From an uncultured Eubacteriales bacterium (lineage in GTDB: Bacteria > Bacillota > Clostridia > Lachnospirales > Lachnospiraceae): a stretch of 64,000 nt of DNA. Shown one piece after another: positions 37,756 to 48,036 of this stretch; position 1 is the stretch's first letter; each line of letters opens with the position of its first letter. Below the pieces are notes generated by a model. It worked only from the letters and a program-made list of their open reading frames with translations. It was not told the DNA's origin and made no database searches. The translations under genes were made by a program, and so were the position numbers. Location: contig ONPU01000001.1 in the NCBI GenBank assembly GCA_900319795.1, positions 288,941 to 352,940 on the forward strand, written 5' to 3'.

Positions 37756-38460
37756 TCAGTTGGCCACTTTAACCATCGCACAGCGAATGACCGTATCCTT
37801 ATACATGTAGCCCTTCATGAACTCCTCGACTACGACGTTCTCACCGGCTTCTTCATCCTCCACATGCATGACCGCGTTGTGATAGACCGGATCAAACGGC
37901 TGTCCCAAAGACTCAATCGGCTTCACTCCGATGTCTTCCAGCGTCTTCTGGAACTGCTTCAGAATTTTCTCCATTCCCTCGGCAAGAGGATCCTTGCGCT
38001 GTTCCTCAGGAACCGCCGCGACTCCGCGCTCCAGATTGTCCACAACCGGAAGAATTTTGGTCATCACATCCCTGACGGCATACGCGTAAAGATCGGATTT
38101 TTCCTTATCCGTACGCTTGCGGAAATTGTCATACTCCGCAAGAATCCGCTTAAAACGGTCGTTCAGATCCTGAATCTCCTGATCCTTTTTAAGCAGTGCT
38201 TTTTTTGCTTTTCTGCCGAATAAATCCATATCCTCTGATTCCGCCGTGTCTTCCGTTTCGTCTTTGTCTTCCGCAGCAGCTTCCTCAGCTTCGGAAGTCT
38301 CCTCTGCTTTCGGCTCTATTTCTTCCCCGGGGTCCTCTGCGGATTCCGTATGTTCTTCAGCAGCCGGGATGTCCGCTTCTGCAGTTTCGGCGGATTCCCC
38401 CGATGAACCGTCTTTCATCTCAGTATTCATTTCTTCTGTTTTCAGTTCTTCCTGGCTCAA
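37756..38460 (-). CDS. grpE: Nucleotide exchange factor GrpE
   Basis: A 234-residue DnaK cochaperone that releases ADP. The first 90 residues are a Glu-rich, low-complexity extension. The coiled coil and beta-domain follow, with FRKRTDKEKSDLYAYA, ILPVVDNLERGV, and PFDPVYHNAVMHVEDEE...GYMYKDTVIRCAMVKVAN at the C-terminus. It lies 15 bp after hrcA. The long acidic N-terminus is typical of Clostridia. Confidence 0.96.
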   Translation of the reverse strand: MSQEELKTEEMNTEMKDGSSGESAETAEADIPAAEEHTESAEDPGEEIEPKAEETSEAEEAAAEDKDETEDTAESEDMDLFGRKAKKALLKKDQEIQDLNDRFKRILAEYDNFRKRTDKEKSDLYAYAVRDVMTKILPVVDNLERGVAAVPEEQRKDPLAEGMEKILKQFQKTLEDIGVKPIESLGQPFDPVYHNAVMHVEDEEAGENVVVEEFMKGYMYKDTVIRCAMVKVAN

Positions 38461-38475
38461 TTTTCAGTTTCCTTT

Positions 38476-39579
38476 CTATTCTTCAGTACCGGAATCCCCG
38501 GAGTCATTTTCATGAATTTCATGTTCCGGATCACCCGGACCGTTTCCGAATACGACATTCAATGTCGCTTTTACGGTTTTCAGAGAATCCATGACCTTTT
38601 CATAATCCATACGTTTGGGTCCGATGATACCGATTGTACCCTGCAGACCGTCTCCCAGATCGTAGCTGGCCGTTACGACACTGCAGTCCTTCATCTGTTC
38701 CATCCGGTTTTCTTCGCCGATGTAAACCTGAATCTCGGATTCGTCGCCGACCTGTTCCTGGGCTTTCACAAAATCCTGCAGCTCTGATTTTTCCTCAAGC
38801 GTCGAGATCAGGCGGCTTGCTTTATCATGATCCGCCAGCTCCGGATACCGGAAGATGTTATTCGCGCCGCTGGTATAAATCTGCATATTCTCGTCTGTCT
38901 CCGCGCGAATCACTTCAGCGATCGTATCCAGCACTTCACTGACGATCTGGCTGTGAATACCGGCTTCCTCCTTCACGTTGGAAATGAGACCGAGATTGAT
39001 GTCCCCGAGTGTCAGTCCGTTAAAGCGCGTATTCAGAAGGAGGTTCAGCTTCAGCACCTGTTCTTCGGTAATATCTTCGTTCAAATCAATAATATGGTTC
39101 TTTACGATATTTCCGTCGATCACGACCACATTGAGAAGCTGCCGCGGTGTCAGGCGGGAAAGCTGGATGAACTTGACCTTGTTGCCCTTATACGTCGGAG
39201 CCGAAAGCATCGCCGTATAGTTCGTATTGCTGGCCAGAAGCTTCACCACTCTTTTCAGAATCTCCTCCAGACGTCCGGTCCTGGCGATCATCAGAGAATT
39301 CATCGCCGTCACCTGTTCGGTCTTTTCCTGTACCAGCCGGTCTACATAGAAGCGATAGGCCTTGTCCGTAGGAATACGCCCCGCGGAAGTGTGCGGCTGC
39401 GTAATATAACCCATCTCCTCCAGGTCTGACATCTCATTGCGGATGGTCGCGGAACTTAAGTTCAGATCCGTATACCGGGAAATGGTCCGGGATCCGACCG
39501 GTTCACCTGTATCCAGATAGGTCCGGATAATGGCATTCAATATAATTGTTTTTCTAGAATCCAATTCCAAATCGCTCAT
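38476..39579 (-). CDS. hrcA: Heat-inducible transcription repressor HrcA
   Basis: A 367-residue repressor of class I heat-shock genes that needs GroEL for activity. The N-terminal winged helix has GEPVGSRTISRYTDLNLSSATIRNEMSDLEEMGYITQPHTSAGRIPTDKAYRFYVD (about 27-82). The remainder is the GAF-like dimerisation domain. It is first in its operon. The CIRCE element 11 bp upstream of the start means it represses itself and groESL. Confidence 0.97.
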   Translation of the reverse strand: MSDLELDSRKTIILNAIIRTYLDTGEPVGSRTISRYTDLNLSSATIRNEMSDLEEMGYITQPHTSAGRIPTDKAYRFYVDRLVQEKTEQVTAMNSLMIARTGRLEEILKRVVKLLASNTNYTAMLSAPTYKGNKVKFIQLSRLTPRQLLNVVVIDGNIVKNHIIDLNEDITEEQVLKLNLLLNTRFNGLTLGDINLGLISNVKEEAGIHSQIVSEVLDTIAEVIRAETDENMQIYTSGANNIFRYPELADHDKASRLISTLEEKSELQDFVKAQEQVGDESEIQVYIGEENRMEQMKDCSVVTASYDLGDGLQGTIGIIGPKRMDYEKVMDSLKTVKATLNVVFGNGPGDPEHEIHENDSGDSGTEE

Positions 39580-39589
39580 CCTCTTTTTA

Positions 39590-39616
39590 TTAGCACTCAG
39601 TCTTTTGGAGTGCTAA
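39590..39616. promoter_or_regulatory. CIRCE operator of hrcA-grpE-dnaK-dnaJ
   Basis: TTAGCACTC, 9 bp, GAGTGCTAA, a perfect match to the HrcA operator. Confidence 0.98.
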
Positions 39617-39630
39617 CATCTTCTTATGAG

Positions 39631-39659
39631 AATATACGCCTTGCATTTTCTGTTGTCAA
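39631..39659 (-). promoter_or_regulatory. Sigma-A promoter of hrcA operon
   Basis: TTGACA, 17 bp, TATATT on the minus strand, directly upstream of CIRCE and 43 bp after the uvrB stop. The same hexamers and the same GCG before the -10 occur at groES. Confidence 0.88.
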
Positions 39660-39702
39660 TACTTTTTCAAAATCTTTTAAAAAACTTAAAAATGCCTTAT
39701 TT

Positions 39703-41802
39703 TTAAACCTTGCCTCCCCTGTTATATCTTCTTTTCTTCCTGTAACCGGGCTTACCGCTGTTTTTTCCGCTCGTTTTACCCGCTTTTTTTCTGTACAGGG
39801 ATCGAATCACCTGATCGGCGTCTTCCGCCTCTCCGAGATGAACCTTGAGTTCCGTAATCCGGTCTCTTAAATCCGCTGCCGTTTCAAAATCCAGTTCCGC
39901 AGCCGCGAGGCGCATCTGCTTGTCCAGTTTTTCGATCAGCTCACCGATTTCGGCGGCGTTCATATCCTCCGCGTCCTTACCGAGGCGGTCTTCCGTCTCC
40001 GCCACTTCCTTAGCGGTCGAGATCAGATCGCGAACGGCTTTCCGGATCGTTGTCGGCGTAATTCCGTGTTCTTCATTATAGGCGATCTGCAGCTCTCTCC
40101 TTCTTGCGGTTTCGTCGATCGCCCTTCGCATGGAATCCGTAATCGTATCGGCATACATAATCACGCGCCCGTCCGCGTTTCTGGCAGCTCTTCCGATCGT
40201 CTGGATCAGGGATGTCTCGGATCGAAGGAAGCCTTCTTTATCCGCGTCCAGAATCACGACCAGAGCAATTTCGGGAATATCCAGACCTTCCCTTAACAGA
40301 TTGATGCCTACGAGGACGTCAAAGACATCGAGGCGCATATCCCTGATAATCTCAGTACGTTCAAGTGTATCGATATCCGAATGCAGATAGCGCACGCGGA
40401 TTCCCAGTTCTTTCATGTAGTCTGTCAGTTCTTCGGCCATTCGTTTCGTCAGCGTCGTCACAAGCACTTTGTGATGCTGTTCTGTCTCTTTGCGGATCTC
40501 GGCTACAAGATCGTCCGCCTGACCGTTCACGGGCCGGATCTCCACTGTCGGGTCCAGAAGGCCGGTCGGCCGGATCACCTGCTCTGCCCTTAAGAGTTCA
40601 TGTTCTTCCTCATAAGTGCCCGGGGTTGCGGATACAAAGAGAATCTGGTCAATCCGCTCCTCAAATTCCGTAAAATTCAGAGGCCTGTTATCCAGAGCGC
40701 TCGGCAGGCGGAATCCGAAATCCACGAGCGTCCCCTTTCTGCTTTTATCCCCGTTGTACATGGATCCGATCTGGGGGATCGTTTTATGGGATTCATCGAT
40801 AATGATCAGGAAATCATCTTTAAAATAGTCGATCAGCGTATAAGGCGGCTGTCCCTCTTTCCTTCCGGTCAGATGGCGGGAATAATTCTCAATTCCCGAG
40901 CAGATGCCCGTCTCAAGCATCATCTCGACATCAAAATCGGTTCGTTCTTCAATGCGCTGGGCTTCGATCAGTTTCTCCCGCGACTTGAAATATTTGACCC
41001 GTTCAATTTTCTCCTCTTCGATTGCCCGGCAGGCCTCCTTCATCCGGTCTTCGGGAACGACATAGAAGGAAGCCGGATAAATCGGCGCGTAGGTGAGATC
41101 CGTTATGGTGTCTCCGGTCAGAAGGTCGACCTTGGAGACTCTGTCGATTTCATCTCCGAAGAATTCAATTCTCAGGGCATAGTCATTGACATCCGCGGGA
41201 ATGACTTCGACCGTGTCTCCTTTTACTCTGAAACATCCTCTGTGGAAGTCGATCTCGTTGCGCTCATACTGCATATCGATCAGTTCACGGAGCAGAGTGT
41301 CTCTGTCCTTCATAAGCCCCGGCCTTACGGAAACCATCATATTCATATAGTCATCGGGCGCGCCGATACCGTAAATGCACGAAACGGAAGAAACGATGAT
41401 GACATCCCTGCGTTCACTTAAGGAAGCCAGCGCGGAGAGCCTCAGTTTGTCAATCTCGTCATTTACCGAAGAATCTTTGGCGATATAGGTATCCGACTGG
41501 GGAACATATGCTTCAGGCTGATAGTAATCATAGTAGGATACGAAATATTCGACGGCATTCTCAGGAAAGAACTCAAGGAACTCGCTGTACAGCTGAGCCG
41601 CGAGCGTCTTGTTATGCGCGATGATCAAAGTGGGTTTCTGCAACTCCTGAATAATATTGGCCATCGTAAAGGTCTTTCCCGATCCGGTTACGCCCAGAAG
41701 AGTCTCTGCCTGATTTCCGTTTCTGAAACCTTCCGCAAGAGCGCGGATTGCCTCCGGCTGATCCCCGGTCGGCTTATACTCGGAATGTAGACGAAATTCC
41801 AT
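39703..41802 (-). CDS. uvrB: Excinuclease ABC subunit B
   Basis: A 699-residue DNA-damage recognition helicase of nucleotide excision repair. It begins [19 protein letters not shown], Walker [13 protein letters not shown] is near residue 40, the beta-hairpin region has [16 protein letters not shown], and the DEAD-like [20 protein letters not shown] follows. The C-terminal UvrC-binding UVR motif is [20 protein letters not shown]. The start at 41802 (ATG with GGGAGA upstream) is chosen over GTG at 41817. No uvrA follows; hrcA is downstream. Confidence 0.96.
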   Translation of the reverse strand: MEFRLHSEYKPTGDQPEAIRALAEGFRNGNQAETLLGVTGSGKTFTMANIIQELQKPTLIIAHNKTLAAQLYSEFLEFFPENAVEYFVSYYDYYQPEAYVPQSDTYIAKDSSVNDEIDKLRLSALASLSERRDVIIVSSVSCIYGIGAPDDYMNMMVSVRPGLMKDRDTLLRELIDMQYERNEIDFHRGCFRVKGDTVEVIPADVNDYALRIEFFGDEIDRVSKVDLLTGDTITDLTYAPIYPASFYVVPEDRMKEACRAIEEEKIERVKYFKSREKLIEAQRIEERTDFDVEMMLETGICSGIENYSRHLTGRKEGQPPYTLIDYFKDDFLIIIDESHKTIPQIGSMYNGDKSRKGTLVDFGFRLPSALDNRPLNFTEFEERIDQILFVSATPGTYEEEHELLRAEQVIRPTGLLDPTVEIRPVNGQADDLVAEIRKETEQHHKVLVTTLTKRMAEELTDYMKELGIRVRYLHSDIDTLERTEIIRDMRLDVFDVLVGINLLREGLDIPEIALVVILDADKEGFLRSETSLIQTIGRAARNADGRVIMYADTITDSMRRAIDETARRRELQIAYNEEHGITPTTIRKAVRDLISTAKEVAETEDRLGKDAEDMNAAEIGELIEKLDKQMRLAAAELDFETAADLRDRITELKVHLGEAEDADQVIRSLYRKKAGKTSGKNSGKPGYRKKRRYNRGGKV

Positions 41803-41850
41803 AATCTGTTCTCCCACTTATTTTTATGTGAATTCATTCTTTATACAACG

Positions 41851-41878
41851 AAAGAATCGTTCATCCGAACGATTCTTT
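41851..41878 (-). terminator. Terminator of ftsEX
   Basis: A perfect 12-bp stem (AAAGAATCGTTC / GAACGATTCTTT) with a 4-nt loop lies 28 bp after the ftsX stop; the minus strand continues CGTTGTAT, so the U-tract is part of the stem end. Confidence 0.7.
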
Positions 41879-41906
41879 GATATCAGTTACTGTCTTTCCG
41901 GACTCT

Positions 41907-42815
41907 TTACACATCCAGATGCCGCTTCACCGTGATACGGGCTCCGGCCACGCCGATTCCGATTCCGAGAAGGACTCCCAGAGGCAGAAGGATGGCAAAA
42001 ACCTGATTGACATTGAGCAGGACGCCTCCCATTGCGTTCAGGAATCCGAAGCGGGCAAGGAGCCTCGAAATCAGCAGATTGTAAACCGCGTAGAGTATTC
42101 CGAGAGGAATCGCGGATCCGATCAGCCCCAGCAGAAGTCCTTCTATAATAAACGGTCCCCTTACAAATGAATCCGTAGCTCCGATCAGCTTCATCAGAAC
42201 AATCTCTTCTTTTCTGACCGTGATTCCTACAGTGATCGTATTCATAATGAGGATAATCGAAACGATCAGAAGGACCGCGATGACACCTGCGGAAATATAG
42301 GAGAAGATCTTGTTAAAGCCTTTCAGGTTTTTCGCGGCCGCGGAACTCTGGTTGATCTGCCGCACGCCTTCGATTTTTCCGATCTCGTCCACCACCTGCT
42401 GCTGGTTTTCGATTTTATCCACGAAGATTGTAAAACTGGCCGAATTCGCGAGAGGATTCTCCTTGAAACCCTCCGCAAGCTGCGGATTGGAGCCAAAACG
42501 CTCTTCCTTATATTTTTCCCAGGCCTCTTCGGCAGATGTATAGTGAATCTCGGTCACATGTTCGATCTTCGTAATCTGTTCACCGATTTTCTGAATTTCG
42601 TCCTCCGTGATTCCTTCCGTGAAGAAAACGGTGACGCCCACCTGCTCTTCCAGTTCCGTTCTCAGCGCGTTCACATTGAGAAGGATCGACATAAATGCCC
42701 CGAAGAGAAAAATGCATGCTGTCATTGTTGCGATCGAGGCTACGGAAAACATCTTGTTGCGGTCAATATTCGAGATTCCCTGCCTGATCATATATCCGAT
42801 CGATCTAAGCTTCAA
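41907..42815 (-). CDS. ftsX: Cell-division ABC transporter permease FtsX
   Basis: A 302-residue membrane protein of the FtsEX complex that activates peptidoglycan hydrolases at division or along the wall. An N-terminal TM (MFSVASIATMTACIFLFGAF) is followed by a large extracellular loop (about 55-170) and three C-terminal TMs. The start is taken as TTG at 42815 with AAGGTGG 5 bp upstream, giving [13 protein letters not shown], which fits family N-termini; it overlaps ftsE by 11 bp. No hydrolase gene such as an EnvC-like peptidase follows; uvrB is next. Confidence 0.92.
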   Translation of the reverse strand: MKLRSIGYMIRQGISNIDRNKMFSVASIATMTACIFLFGAFMSILLNVNALRTELEEQVGVTVFFTEGITEDEIQKIGEQITKIEHVTEIHYTSAEEAWEKYKEERFGSNPQLAEGFKENPLANSASFTIFVDKIENQQQVVDEIGKIEGVRQINQSSAAAKNLKGFNKIFSYISAGVIAVLLIVSIILIMNTITVGITVRKEEIVLMKLIGATDSFVRGPFIIEGLLLGLIGSAIPLGILYAVYNLLISRLLARFGFLNAMGGVLLNVNQVFAILLPLGVLLGIGIGVAGARITVKRHLDV

Positions 42816-43488
42816 TATAACCACCTTCCTCAACATCTCTTGCGATGGATCCGTTTCTCATGGCAATCACTCGTTTCTGGAACTGATCCACGAGTCCCTT
42901 GTCATGAGTCACCATCAGAACCGTCGTTCCCTGCTCGTTAATTCCCTCTATCAGCTTCATGATCTCATAAGAATTTCTGGGATCCAGGTTGCCGGTAGGT
43001 TCGTCCGCCAGAAGAATCTGGGGTTTGTTGACGACGGCACGTGCAATAGCCACTCTCTGCTGTTCTCCGCCTGAAAGCTGCCGCGGAAGACTCTTATATT
43101 TCCCGGCAAGCCCGACTTCCTTAAGCACTTCCGGAACACGCCGCTTGATCTCCCTCGGAGAAGCCTCTACGGCCCGCATGGCAAGCGCGACATTTTCATA
43201 GACATCCAGTTCTTCCAGCAGGCGGAAATCCTGGAACACCATTCCGATATTTCTCCGGTAGAAGGGAATCTTCGATCTCTTCATCGTATTCAGAACCTTA
43301 CCGTTTACAGTGATGATTCCTTCCGTCGGCTCGAGTTCCTTTAAGAGAAGCCTGATCAGCGTGGATTTCCCGGATCCGCTGTCGCCGACCAGAAATACGA
43401 ATTCACCCTTGTCCACATGGAGCGATATTTCATCGACGGCAAGCTGGCCGTTTTCATATTGCTTGCTGACCCTGTCCAGATCAATCAT
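42805..43488 (-). CDS. ftsE: Cell-division ABC transporter ATPase FtsE
   Basis: A 227-residue ABC ATPase that couples to FtsX. Walker A is GDSGSGKST near residue 35, the signature [16 protein letters not shown] near 139, Walker [14 protein letters not shown] near 160, and the switch His is in [11 protein letters not shown]. It lies 115 bp after the PucR-type regulator gene and overlaps ftsX. Confidence 0.95.
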   Translation of the reverse strand: MIDLDRVSKQYENGQLAVDEISLHVDKGEFVFLVGDSGSGKSTLIRLLLKELEPTEGIITVNGKVLNTMKRSKIPFYRRNIGMVFQDFRLLEELDVYENVALAMRAVEASPREIKRRVPEVLKEVGLAGKYKSLPRQLSGGEQQRVAIARAVVNKPQILLADEPTGNLDPRNSYEIMKLIEGINEQGTTVLMVTHDKGLVDQFQKRVIAMRNGSIARDVEEGGYIEA

Positions 43489-43603
43489 AGAAACATCCTT
43501 TCCTTAAAAATGCTGCAGCGTCCGTCTCCGGATGCCACAGCCTCCTCTGTCAGTTCATACCTTTTGCATTTTAAGCTGCGGCTTTATCCCGCCGGCGCTG
43601 TCA

Positions 43604-44689
43604 TCAATAGTCAAGAGTTTCCATGTACTTCATATATTTCACAACCATGAGAGCAATCTTGAACGTGATCGCGTCGTCAAATACTCTCAGATCCAGTCCG
43701 GTACTCTTCTGCAGCTTATCGAGCCGGTAAACAAGAGTGTTGCGGTGGATATACAGCTGTCTCGAAGTCTCCGACACATTGAGGGAATTCTCGAAAAACT
43801 TATTGATGGTTGTAAGAGTCTCTTCATCAAAGTCATCCGGAGACTTGCTGGTGAAGATCTCCTTGATGAACATCTTGCACAACGGGATCGGCAGCTGATA
43901 GATCAGTCTTCCGATTCCAAGCTGGCTGAACGCGATGACGTTGAGATCCTCGAAGAAGATCTTGCCGACATCGAGCGCCATGCGGGCTTCCTTATAGGAT
44001 CTCGACACCTCTCTGATCTCGGATACGGAGTTGCCGTAAGAGATGCGCACATTGCCCTTCAGGCCCTGGCCCAGAGCGTCGATGATGGAAGACGCGATCG
44101 CTCTCATCTCCTCCGGTCCGTCGCTCTCATCCAGCTCCTTGATGATGATAATGCTCTTTTCATCAACCGCGGTGATAAAATCATTCTTTGATTTTGCGAA
44201 ATAGCTCTTGACCGATTCCAGAGTACTGTAGTCTTTATTCTGGTCCGATTCCATGATAAAGACCGTTCTCTTCGCGTCGGTATCGATATGGAGCTTCTTC
44301 GCACGATTATATACATCAACGAGGAGCAGGTTGTCAAGTATGAGGTTCTTGATGAAATTGTCCTTGTCGAAGTGTTCTTTATAAGCGACCAGAAGATTGC
44401 GGATCTGGAAAGCGGCGAGTTTCCCGACCATAACGGGATCATCCGCCCCCTGCGCAATGATGATGTATTCAAGCTGATAGTCATCATAGACCTTGAAATA
44501 GAGCATGTCGCGGATTTCCTGGTAATCAGCCTGTGATTCCGCAAAACTCACAATATCATGTCTCGAAACAGCAATATCTTCCTTAGTTGAAGCAATTACT
44601 TTTCCGTCAAGATTGACAATGGTCAGTTCACATTTTGTTATACCCTTGATGCCGTTAATCGTGTCCTGGAGAACAATATTCGAAAGCAT
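43604..44689 (-). CDS. PucR/CdaR-family transcriptional regulator
   Basis: A 361-residue regulator. The N-terminal part resembles a sugar-diacid-recognition-like sensory domain (LQDTINGIKGITKCELTIVNLDGKVIAST), followed by a degenerate GGDEF-like region (about 190-250). The C-terminal PucR-type helix-turn-helix is NKFFENSLNVSETSRQLYIHRNTLVYRLDKLQKSTGLDLR at about 300-340. It lies between glnN and ftsEX, an order I associate with Lachnospiraceae, but its ligand and targets are unknown. A 178-bp upstream gap contains two TATAAT hexamers without a clear -35. Confidence 0.85.
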   Translation of the reverse strand: MLSNIVLQDTINGIKGITKCELTIVNLDGKVIASTKEDIAVSRHDIVSFAESQADYQEIRDMLYFKVYDDYQLEYIIIAQGADDPVMVGKLAAFQIRNLLVAYKEHFDKDNFIKNLILDNLLLVDVYNRAKKLHIDTDAKRTVFIMESDQNKDYSTLESVKSYFAKSKNDFITAVDEKSIIIIKELDESDGPEEMRAIASSIIDALGQGLKGNVRISYGNSVSEIREVSRSYKEARMALDVGKIFFEDLNVIAFSQLGIGRLIYQLPIPLCKMFIKEIFTSKSPDDFDEETLTTINKFFENSLNVSETSRQLYIHRNTLVYRLDKLQKSTGLDLRVFDDAITFKIALMVVKYMKYMETLDY

Positions 44690-44867
44690 ATTCGCAAACC
44701 CCTTTTCTTACGAAGTGCAGCATTTTTGGTTATTTTCCAAAAAAACCATTTATTATTATACTACATATTGCATAAAAGCGAAAGATGCTTTCCGTAATAT
44801 TATACAAAAATTGATTCCGTTTTTTGACAAAACTTCCAAATCCGCTATTCGACAATTTTGAGGAGCA

Positions 44868-47000
44868 TCAGATTTCAAACATCAGGTCCGCATAGGTCGG
44901 AACCGGCCAGAGCTCTTTATCGATCAGCATCTCGGCGCGGTCTACCGGTTTCCTCAGCTTCTCCATGGCAGGAACGACATTGTCACGGTAGGAAGCCGCC
45001 TGCGCGCGTCCTCCGATGCAGTTCTCCGCATTTTTCATGGCTGAAAGGAGTTCTTTCCTGGCCGAAGAAGCTTCCCGGATCAGCTCTCCCAGCTCTTCGA
45101 GGATCTCAAGCTGAACGGATGTGTCGATTCCCGCCTGTTTCAGGGAATTCACGCAGTCTGAAAGCTGACGCGCCCCTTTGAACATGGCCGGCTGCAGAAG
45201 CTTCGTAAACATCTCCAGCATGGTTCTCGCTTCGATATTGATATCCTTGGAATAGGTCTCGTATTTGATCTCCATGCGGCTTGTCAGTTCCTTCGGCGTA
45301 AATACACCGAAGTCCCCGAAAAGCCTGACGGCTCTTTCCGAAGTAAGCGCCGGAATCGCGTCGACCATGGAAGGCAGATTCGGAAGACCTCTGCGCTTCG
45401 CTTCGGTTACCCAGCTTTCCGAGTATCCGTTTCCGTTAAATACAATTCTCTGGTGCTCCGCGGCATAGCGCTTGATCAGGTCGTGCACACAGTTGTCAAA
45501 GCCCTCCGGTCCTGCCGCTTCCAGCTCGTCGCAGGCATCCCGGAACGCTTCCGCCACGATCGTATTCAGCACGACATTCGGCGCGGCGACGGAATCTCTC
45601 GATCCCACCATTCGGAATTCGAATTTATTTCCCGTAAACGCAAAGGGCGACGTTCTGTTTCTGTCGGTCGCGTCTCTGCTGATATCCGACAAAGTGGAAA
45701 CGCCCGTATAGAGGGTCCCGCTCTTTTTCACGCCTTCCGCATGTCCTGTGGAAACAAGCTGCTCAAGGACATCTTCCAGCTGCTCTCCCAGAAAGACGGA
45801 TATAATCGCCGGAGGAGCCTCGTTACCGCCAAGTCTCCGGTCGTTTCCGACGTCGGCGGCAGACTCCCGAAGAAGATCGGCGTGGCGGTCCACTGCTCTT
45901 AAGATACATGTCATCACCAGCAGAAACTGAATATTCTCATGCGGTGTTTTGCCGGGGTCGAGCAGATTGACGCCTTCGTCCGTGACGAGGGACCAGTTGT
46001 TGTGTTTACCGGATCCGTTTACTCCTTCAAACGGTTTTTCATGCAGCAGGCAGCGAAGAGAATGTCTCGTCGCGGTGCGCTTCAGTGTCTGCATGATGAT
46101 CTGGTTGTGGTCCACGGCCACATTGGCCATTTCATGAATGGGCGCCAGTTCGTGCTGAGCGGGCGCAGCCTCATTGTGCTGCGTTTTGGCCGGCACACCG
46201 AGCCGCCATAGTTCTTCATTGACATCATGCATGAAGCCGGCAATTCTCGGTCTTAAAGTCCCGAAGTAATGATCGTCCAGTTCCTGGCCTTTCGGCGGCG
46301 CGGCGCCGAACAGAGTCCGCCCCGTAAAGACCATGTCCATCCGTTTCAGGTACTTCTCGCGGTCGATAATGAAGTATTCCTGCTCTGCCCCCACATACGG
46401 AATCACCTTTTTCGCCGTCCGGTTTCCGAACAGCCGGACAAGCCTCAGTGCTTCCCGGTTCACGGCTTCCATCGAACGAAGAAGCGGTGTTTTCTGGTCC
46501 AGAGCTTCACCTGTATAGGAACAGAAAGCGGTCGGGATGCAAAGAAGAGCCCCTCCTTCGTCCCTTCTGATGAACGCGGGAGAAGTTGAGTCCCAGATTG
46601 TATATCCGCGGGCTTCAAATGTGGCCCGAAGGCCTCCCGAAGGGAATGAGGACGCGTCCGGTTCACCTTTAATCAGTTCTTTTCCGGAAAGGCTCATCAG
46701 CACACGGCCATCCGCCATGGGCGCGGAAATAAAGGCATCATGCTTCTCGGCCGTCACGCCGGTAAGCGGCTGAAACCAGTGTGTAAAATGAGTCGCTCCC
46801 CGTTCCATCGCCCACTCTTTCATCTCATGGGCAATCGTATCCGCCACCTCGGGCGAAAGTTCGCTTCCCTCGTCAATCGCTCTTTTCAGCTTCTCGTATA
46901 CTTTCTTCGGAAGGCGCTTCATCATGACGCTTTCATTGAAAACGTCTTCCCCGAAAATATCCTGAACATGATTTCCTTTTTCATCCGCAATTCTGTTCAT
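44868..47000 (-). CDS. glnN: Glutamine synthetase type III (GlnN)
   Basis: A 710-residue ATP-dependent enzyme that makes glutamine from glutamate and ammonia. Type III enzymes are much longer than type I GlnA. Seen here are THFTHWFQPLTG, PSGGLRATFEARGYTIWDSTSPAF, GAEQEYFIIDR, KTQHNEAAPAQHELAPI, GVNGSGKHNNWSL and RTSPFAFTGNKFEFRMVGS, all landmarks of this type. The start at 47000 (ATG after GGGAGG) is chosen over GTG at 47012. The lipid-kinase gene lies 42 bp upstream. Confidence 0.96.
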   Translation of the reverse strand: MNRIADEKGNHVQDIFGEDVFNESVMMKRLPKKVYEKLKRAIDEGSELSPEVADTIAHEMKEWAMERGATHFTHWFQPLTGVTAEKHDAFISAPMADGRVLMSLSGKELIKGEPDASSFPSGGLRATFEARGYTIWDSTSPAFIRRDEGGALLCIPTAFCSYTGEALDQKTPLLRSMEAVNREALRLVRLFGNRTAKKVIPYVGAEQEYFIIDREKYLKRMDMVFTGRTLFGAAPPKGQELDDHYFGTLRPRIAGFMHDVNEELWRLGVPAKTQHNEAAPAQHELAPIHEMANVAVDHNQIIMQTLKRTATRHSLRCLLHEKPFEGVNGSGKHNNWSLVTDEGVNLLDPGKTPHENIQFLLVMTCILRAVDRHADLLRESAADVGNDRRLGGNEAPPAIISVFLGEQLEDVLEQLVSTGHAEGVKKSGTLYTGVSTLSDISRDATDRNRTSPFAFTGNKFEFRMVGSRDSVAAPNVVLNTIVAEAFRDACDELEAAGPEGFDNCVHDLIKRYAAEHQRIVFNGNGYSESWVTEAKRRGLPNLPSMVDAIPALTSERAVRLFGDFGVFTPKELTSRMEIKYETYSKDINIEARTMLEMFTKLLQPAMFKGARQLSDCVNSLKQAGIDTSVQLEILEELGELIREASSARKELLSAMKNAENCIGGRAQAASYRDNVVPAMEKLRKPVDRAEMLIDKELWPVPTYADLMFEI

Positions 47001-47042
47001 AAAACCTCCCACCTTTTTTGAGGCGGTATATCTGTATCTGGA

Positions 47043-47972
47043 TCAGTCGATAGGAACAAGGACGGATCTGATCTTGGAAGGATCCGTAAAGATCCGGATT
47101 CTCTGCCGTTCGTTGACGATCGTCGTCTCTTTATAGGCGCCGCCAAACTCTCCGTCCAGAGTCCACGGCATTTCTTCCTCACAGCTCAATTCAATTCTGT
47201 CGGTTTTAAAATAGTCGATCATCTGTGTCTTATAGTTCTGTGTCAGAAGCGACGTCACGATTTCATTGAGTTCTATAAGATTAGTAGGTCTTCTGATGAG
47301 GGTCACTTCAAAAACCCCGTCATCCAGCTCCACTCCCTTTCCGGTGATATTCCGGAAGCCTCCGACCGAAATGGAATTCGTCACCATCCCGAACAGATAG
47401 TCTCCTTCACGTGTAAGACTGTCGCTGTGAACCTTGAGATGATACGGCTTCAGGTCGGTTATTCGTTTGGTCGCTTCGATCAGATACGCGACGTGGCCCA
47501 GAATATTCTTCATATCCTGATTGGTCTCATAGGCCACATCCGTAAACGCGCCGAACGCCGCTACATATATAAACACATGCTGATCATTCAGGCGTCCCGC
47601 GTCTACCTTTTTCGGAATACCGTCAAGGATATCGCCGACTGCCTGTACTACATTGGAACTCAGTCCCAGGCTGGTCGCGTAATCATTTGTCGAACCTACG
47701 GGAATATAGCCAATCGGAATGTCTAGTCCGTGATTCAGCATTCCCGTCACTACTTCATCCAAAGTACCGTCGCCGCCGGCGGTGACAATCATTGAAAACT
47801 CCTTCTCTTCCACCGTGGAGAGTTTTTTGACCGCGTCTCCGTTGGCCTGAGTCGGATAAACTTCAATTCGAAAACCGGCTTTCACAAACAGGTCTATCAC
47901 AGTTGACAGATGGTTCAGAAACAGACCCTTTCCGGCCTTTGGATTGTAGATCAGTAAAATCTGTTCCCTCAT
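47043..47972 (-). CDS. Diacylglycerol kinase-family lipid kinase (DgkB/YegS-like)
   Basis: A 309-residue cytosolic lipid kinase. The nucleotide motif is VTAGGDGTLDEVVTGM near residue 66, followed by IPVGSTNDYATSLGL, the family signature. The C-terminal beta-sandwich contains DGEFGG, a conserved turn. Gram-positive DgkB recycles diacylglycerol to phosphatidate for lipoteichoic acid and phospholipid turnover; other lipid substrates are possible. It has its own promoter and may be co-transcribed with glnN. Confidence 0.88.
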   Translation of the reverse strand: MREQILLIYNPKAGKGLFLNHLSTVIDLFVKAGFRIEVYPTQANGDAVKKLSTVEEKEFSMIVTAGGDGTLDEVVTGMLNHGLDIPIGYIPVGSTNDYATSLGLSSNVVQAVGDILDGIPKKVDAGRLNDQHVFIYVAAFGAFTDVAYETNQDMKNILGHVAYLIEATKRITDLKPYHLKVHSDSLTREGDYLFGMVTNSISVGGFRNITGKGVELDDGVFEVTLIRRPTNLIELNEIVTSLLTQNYKTQMIDYFKTDRIELSCEEEMPWTLDGEFGGAYKETTIVNERQRIRIFTDPSKIRSVLVPID

Positions 47973-48007
47973 AGAGATCTCACCTCTTCCTGCCTATAAT
48001 CTGTACT

Positions 48008-48036
48008 ATCATACACCCATTAAATATTCCGGGCAA
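48008..48036 (-). promoter_or_regulatory. Probable sigma-A promoter of the lipid-kinase gene
   Basis: Minus strand: TTGCCC, 17 bp, TATGAT, about 40-60 bp upstream of the start. The rest of the 241-bp gap to htrA is AT-rich with an imperfect stem-loop at about 48161-48197 before the htrA Shine-Dalgarno. Confidence 0.5.

Noticed and set aside
44690-44867. Promoter for the PucR-type gene
   Set aside because: Two TATAAT hexamers occur on the minus strand but neither has an acceptable -35 at 16-18 bp, so no promoter is called.
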